A stretch of DNA of 49,562 nt from Streptomyces sp. H27-H5 (GTDB lineage: Bacteria; Actinomycetota; Actinomycetes; Streptomycetales; Streptomycetaceae). Of the stretch, positions 49,473 to 49,562 are shown piece after piece (within the stretch, counting starts at the first letter, position 1; every line of letters starts with the position of its first letter). The notes beneath the pieces are model-generated. The model had not been told where the DNA came from, did not search any database, and worked only from the letters and a program-made list of their open reading frames with translations. The stretch covers positions 1 to 49,562 of the forward strand of contig NZ_JAPNLK010000064.1 in NCBI RefSeq assembly GCF_026627505.1, given 5' to 3'. The position numbers and the translations under genes are program-made.

Positions 49473-49562
49473 TCACGCGGCCTTGGCGGCGGAGGATTCT
49501 TCTGGGTGATCGGCGGTGTGCTGGTCGAGCCTGGCCAGGAGATCGTCCAGGTCGGAGGTGGT
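49473..49562 (-). CDS. C-terminal fragment of an unidentified gene (cut by window edge)
   Basis: A minus-strand frame open at the right edge encodes 29 residues ending at TGA (complement of 49473-49475). It reads TSDLDDLLARLDQHTADHPEE and ends SSAAKAA. The acidic tail is not recognised. Sequence 49438-49465 downstream of its stop (with GGTCTGCGTCG) resembles the end of an insertion sequence but this cannot be shown. Confidence 0.4.
   Translation of the reverse strand, partial: TTSDLDDLLARLDQHTADHPEESSAAKAA

Overview
The window is a high-GC actinobacterial chromosome segment and almost certainly comes from a Streptomyces. Codons are GC-ending, many starts are GTG, and the gene order from a trypsin-like protease through lacI, glnR, cysA, nur, mshA, gpmA, phoU/phoRP, carD, ispDF, cysS, rlmB and msiK matches my memory of the SCO4157-SCO4240 part of the S. 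coelicolor core chromosome. About 50 protein genes, one tRNA, one very short leader-peptide gene and several gene remnants can be supported. No CRISPR array, rRNA or large biosynthetic cluster was seen.

Layout. Positions 1-3.8 kb hold the end of an IS630-type transposase abutting an HtrA-like protease, a LacI-family regulator and the nitrogen regulator GlnR. From 3.8 to 11.5 kb lie a MoaD-like protein, a Q/P-rich membrane protein, a DUF2993 protein, a sulfur module (Cys-containing leader peptide, rhodanese, DUF1416), small membrane proteins, a nitrobindin-like protein, the nickel regulator Nur, a YgfZ-like protein and Dtd. From 11.6 to 20 kb lie RsiG (c-di-GMP-dependent anti-sigma-WhiG), an Eis-like acetyltransferase, an ECF41-type sigma C-terminal remnant followed by a methyltransferase and an intact ECF sigma gene, an XRE/HbhA-like/DUF2516 cassette that parallels M. 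tuberculosis Rv0474-Rv0476, a receiver-PP2C phosphatase and an NlpC/P60 hydrolase. From 20 to 34.9 kb is core metabolism: mycothiol (mshA), glycolysis (gpmA), phosphate control (phoU, phoR, phoP), carD, non-mevalonate isoprenoids (ispD, ispF), cysS and rlmB. From 35 to 40.3 kb come a DoxX protein, a nucleotidyltransferase, the sugar ABC ATPase msiK with a DasR-like operator, a decayed TnpB and tRNA-Thr. From 40.4 to 46.7 kb is a less conserved stretch (FAD oxidoreductase, methyltransferase, APH-like kinase, quinone oxidoreductase, pentapeptide-repeat protein, an unknown protein and dispersed repeats). The end, 46.7-49.3 kb, is an HbpS-SenS-SenR redox/heme-sensing module.

Regulation is unusually readable. 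At least 15 genes have a TANNNT hexamer 6-8 nt before the start codon and no Shine-Dalgarno, which predicts leaderless mRNAs. Clear operator-like sites occur upstream of the XRE gene (11-bp perfect palindrome), between phoU and phoR (PHO-box-like repeats), upstream of msiK (dre-like) and between senS and hbpS (10-bp perfect inverted repeat). Strong intrinsic-terminator hairpins follow most convergent or operon-final genes.

The observations most worth follow-up are the leaderless cysteine-codon leader peptide before the rhodanese gene, the RsiG variant with His in one c-di-GMP motif, the sigma-factor remnant beside an intact paralogue, the 49-aa Cys-rich protein beside phoU, and the palindrome in the hbpS-senS intergenic region. 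I found no wholly unknown multi-gene system that the sequence alone can establish. Family names are from recognition of motifs and gene order without database searches.
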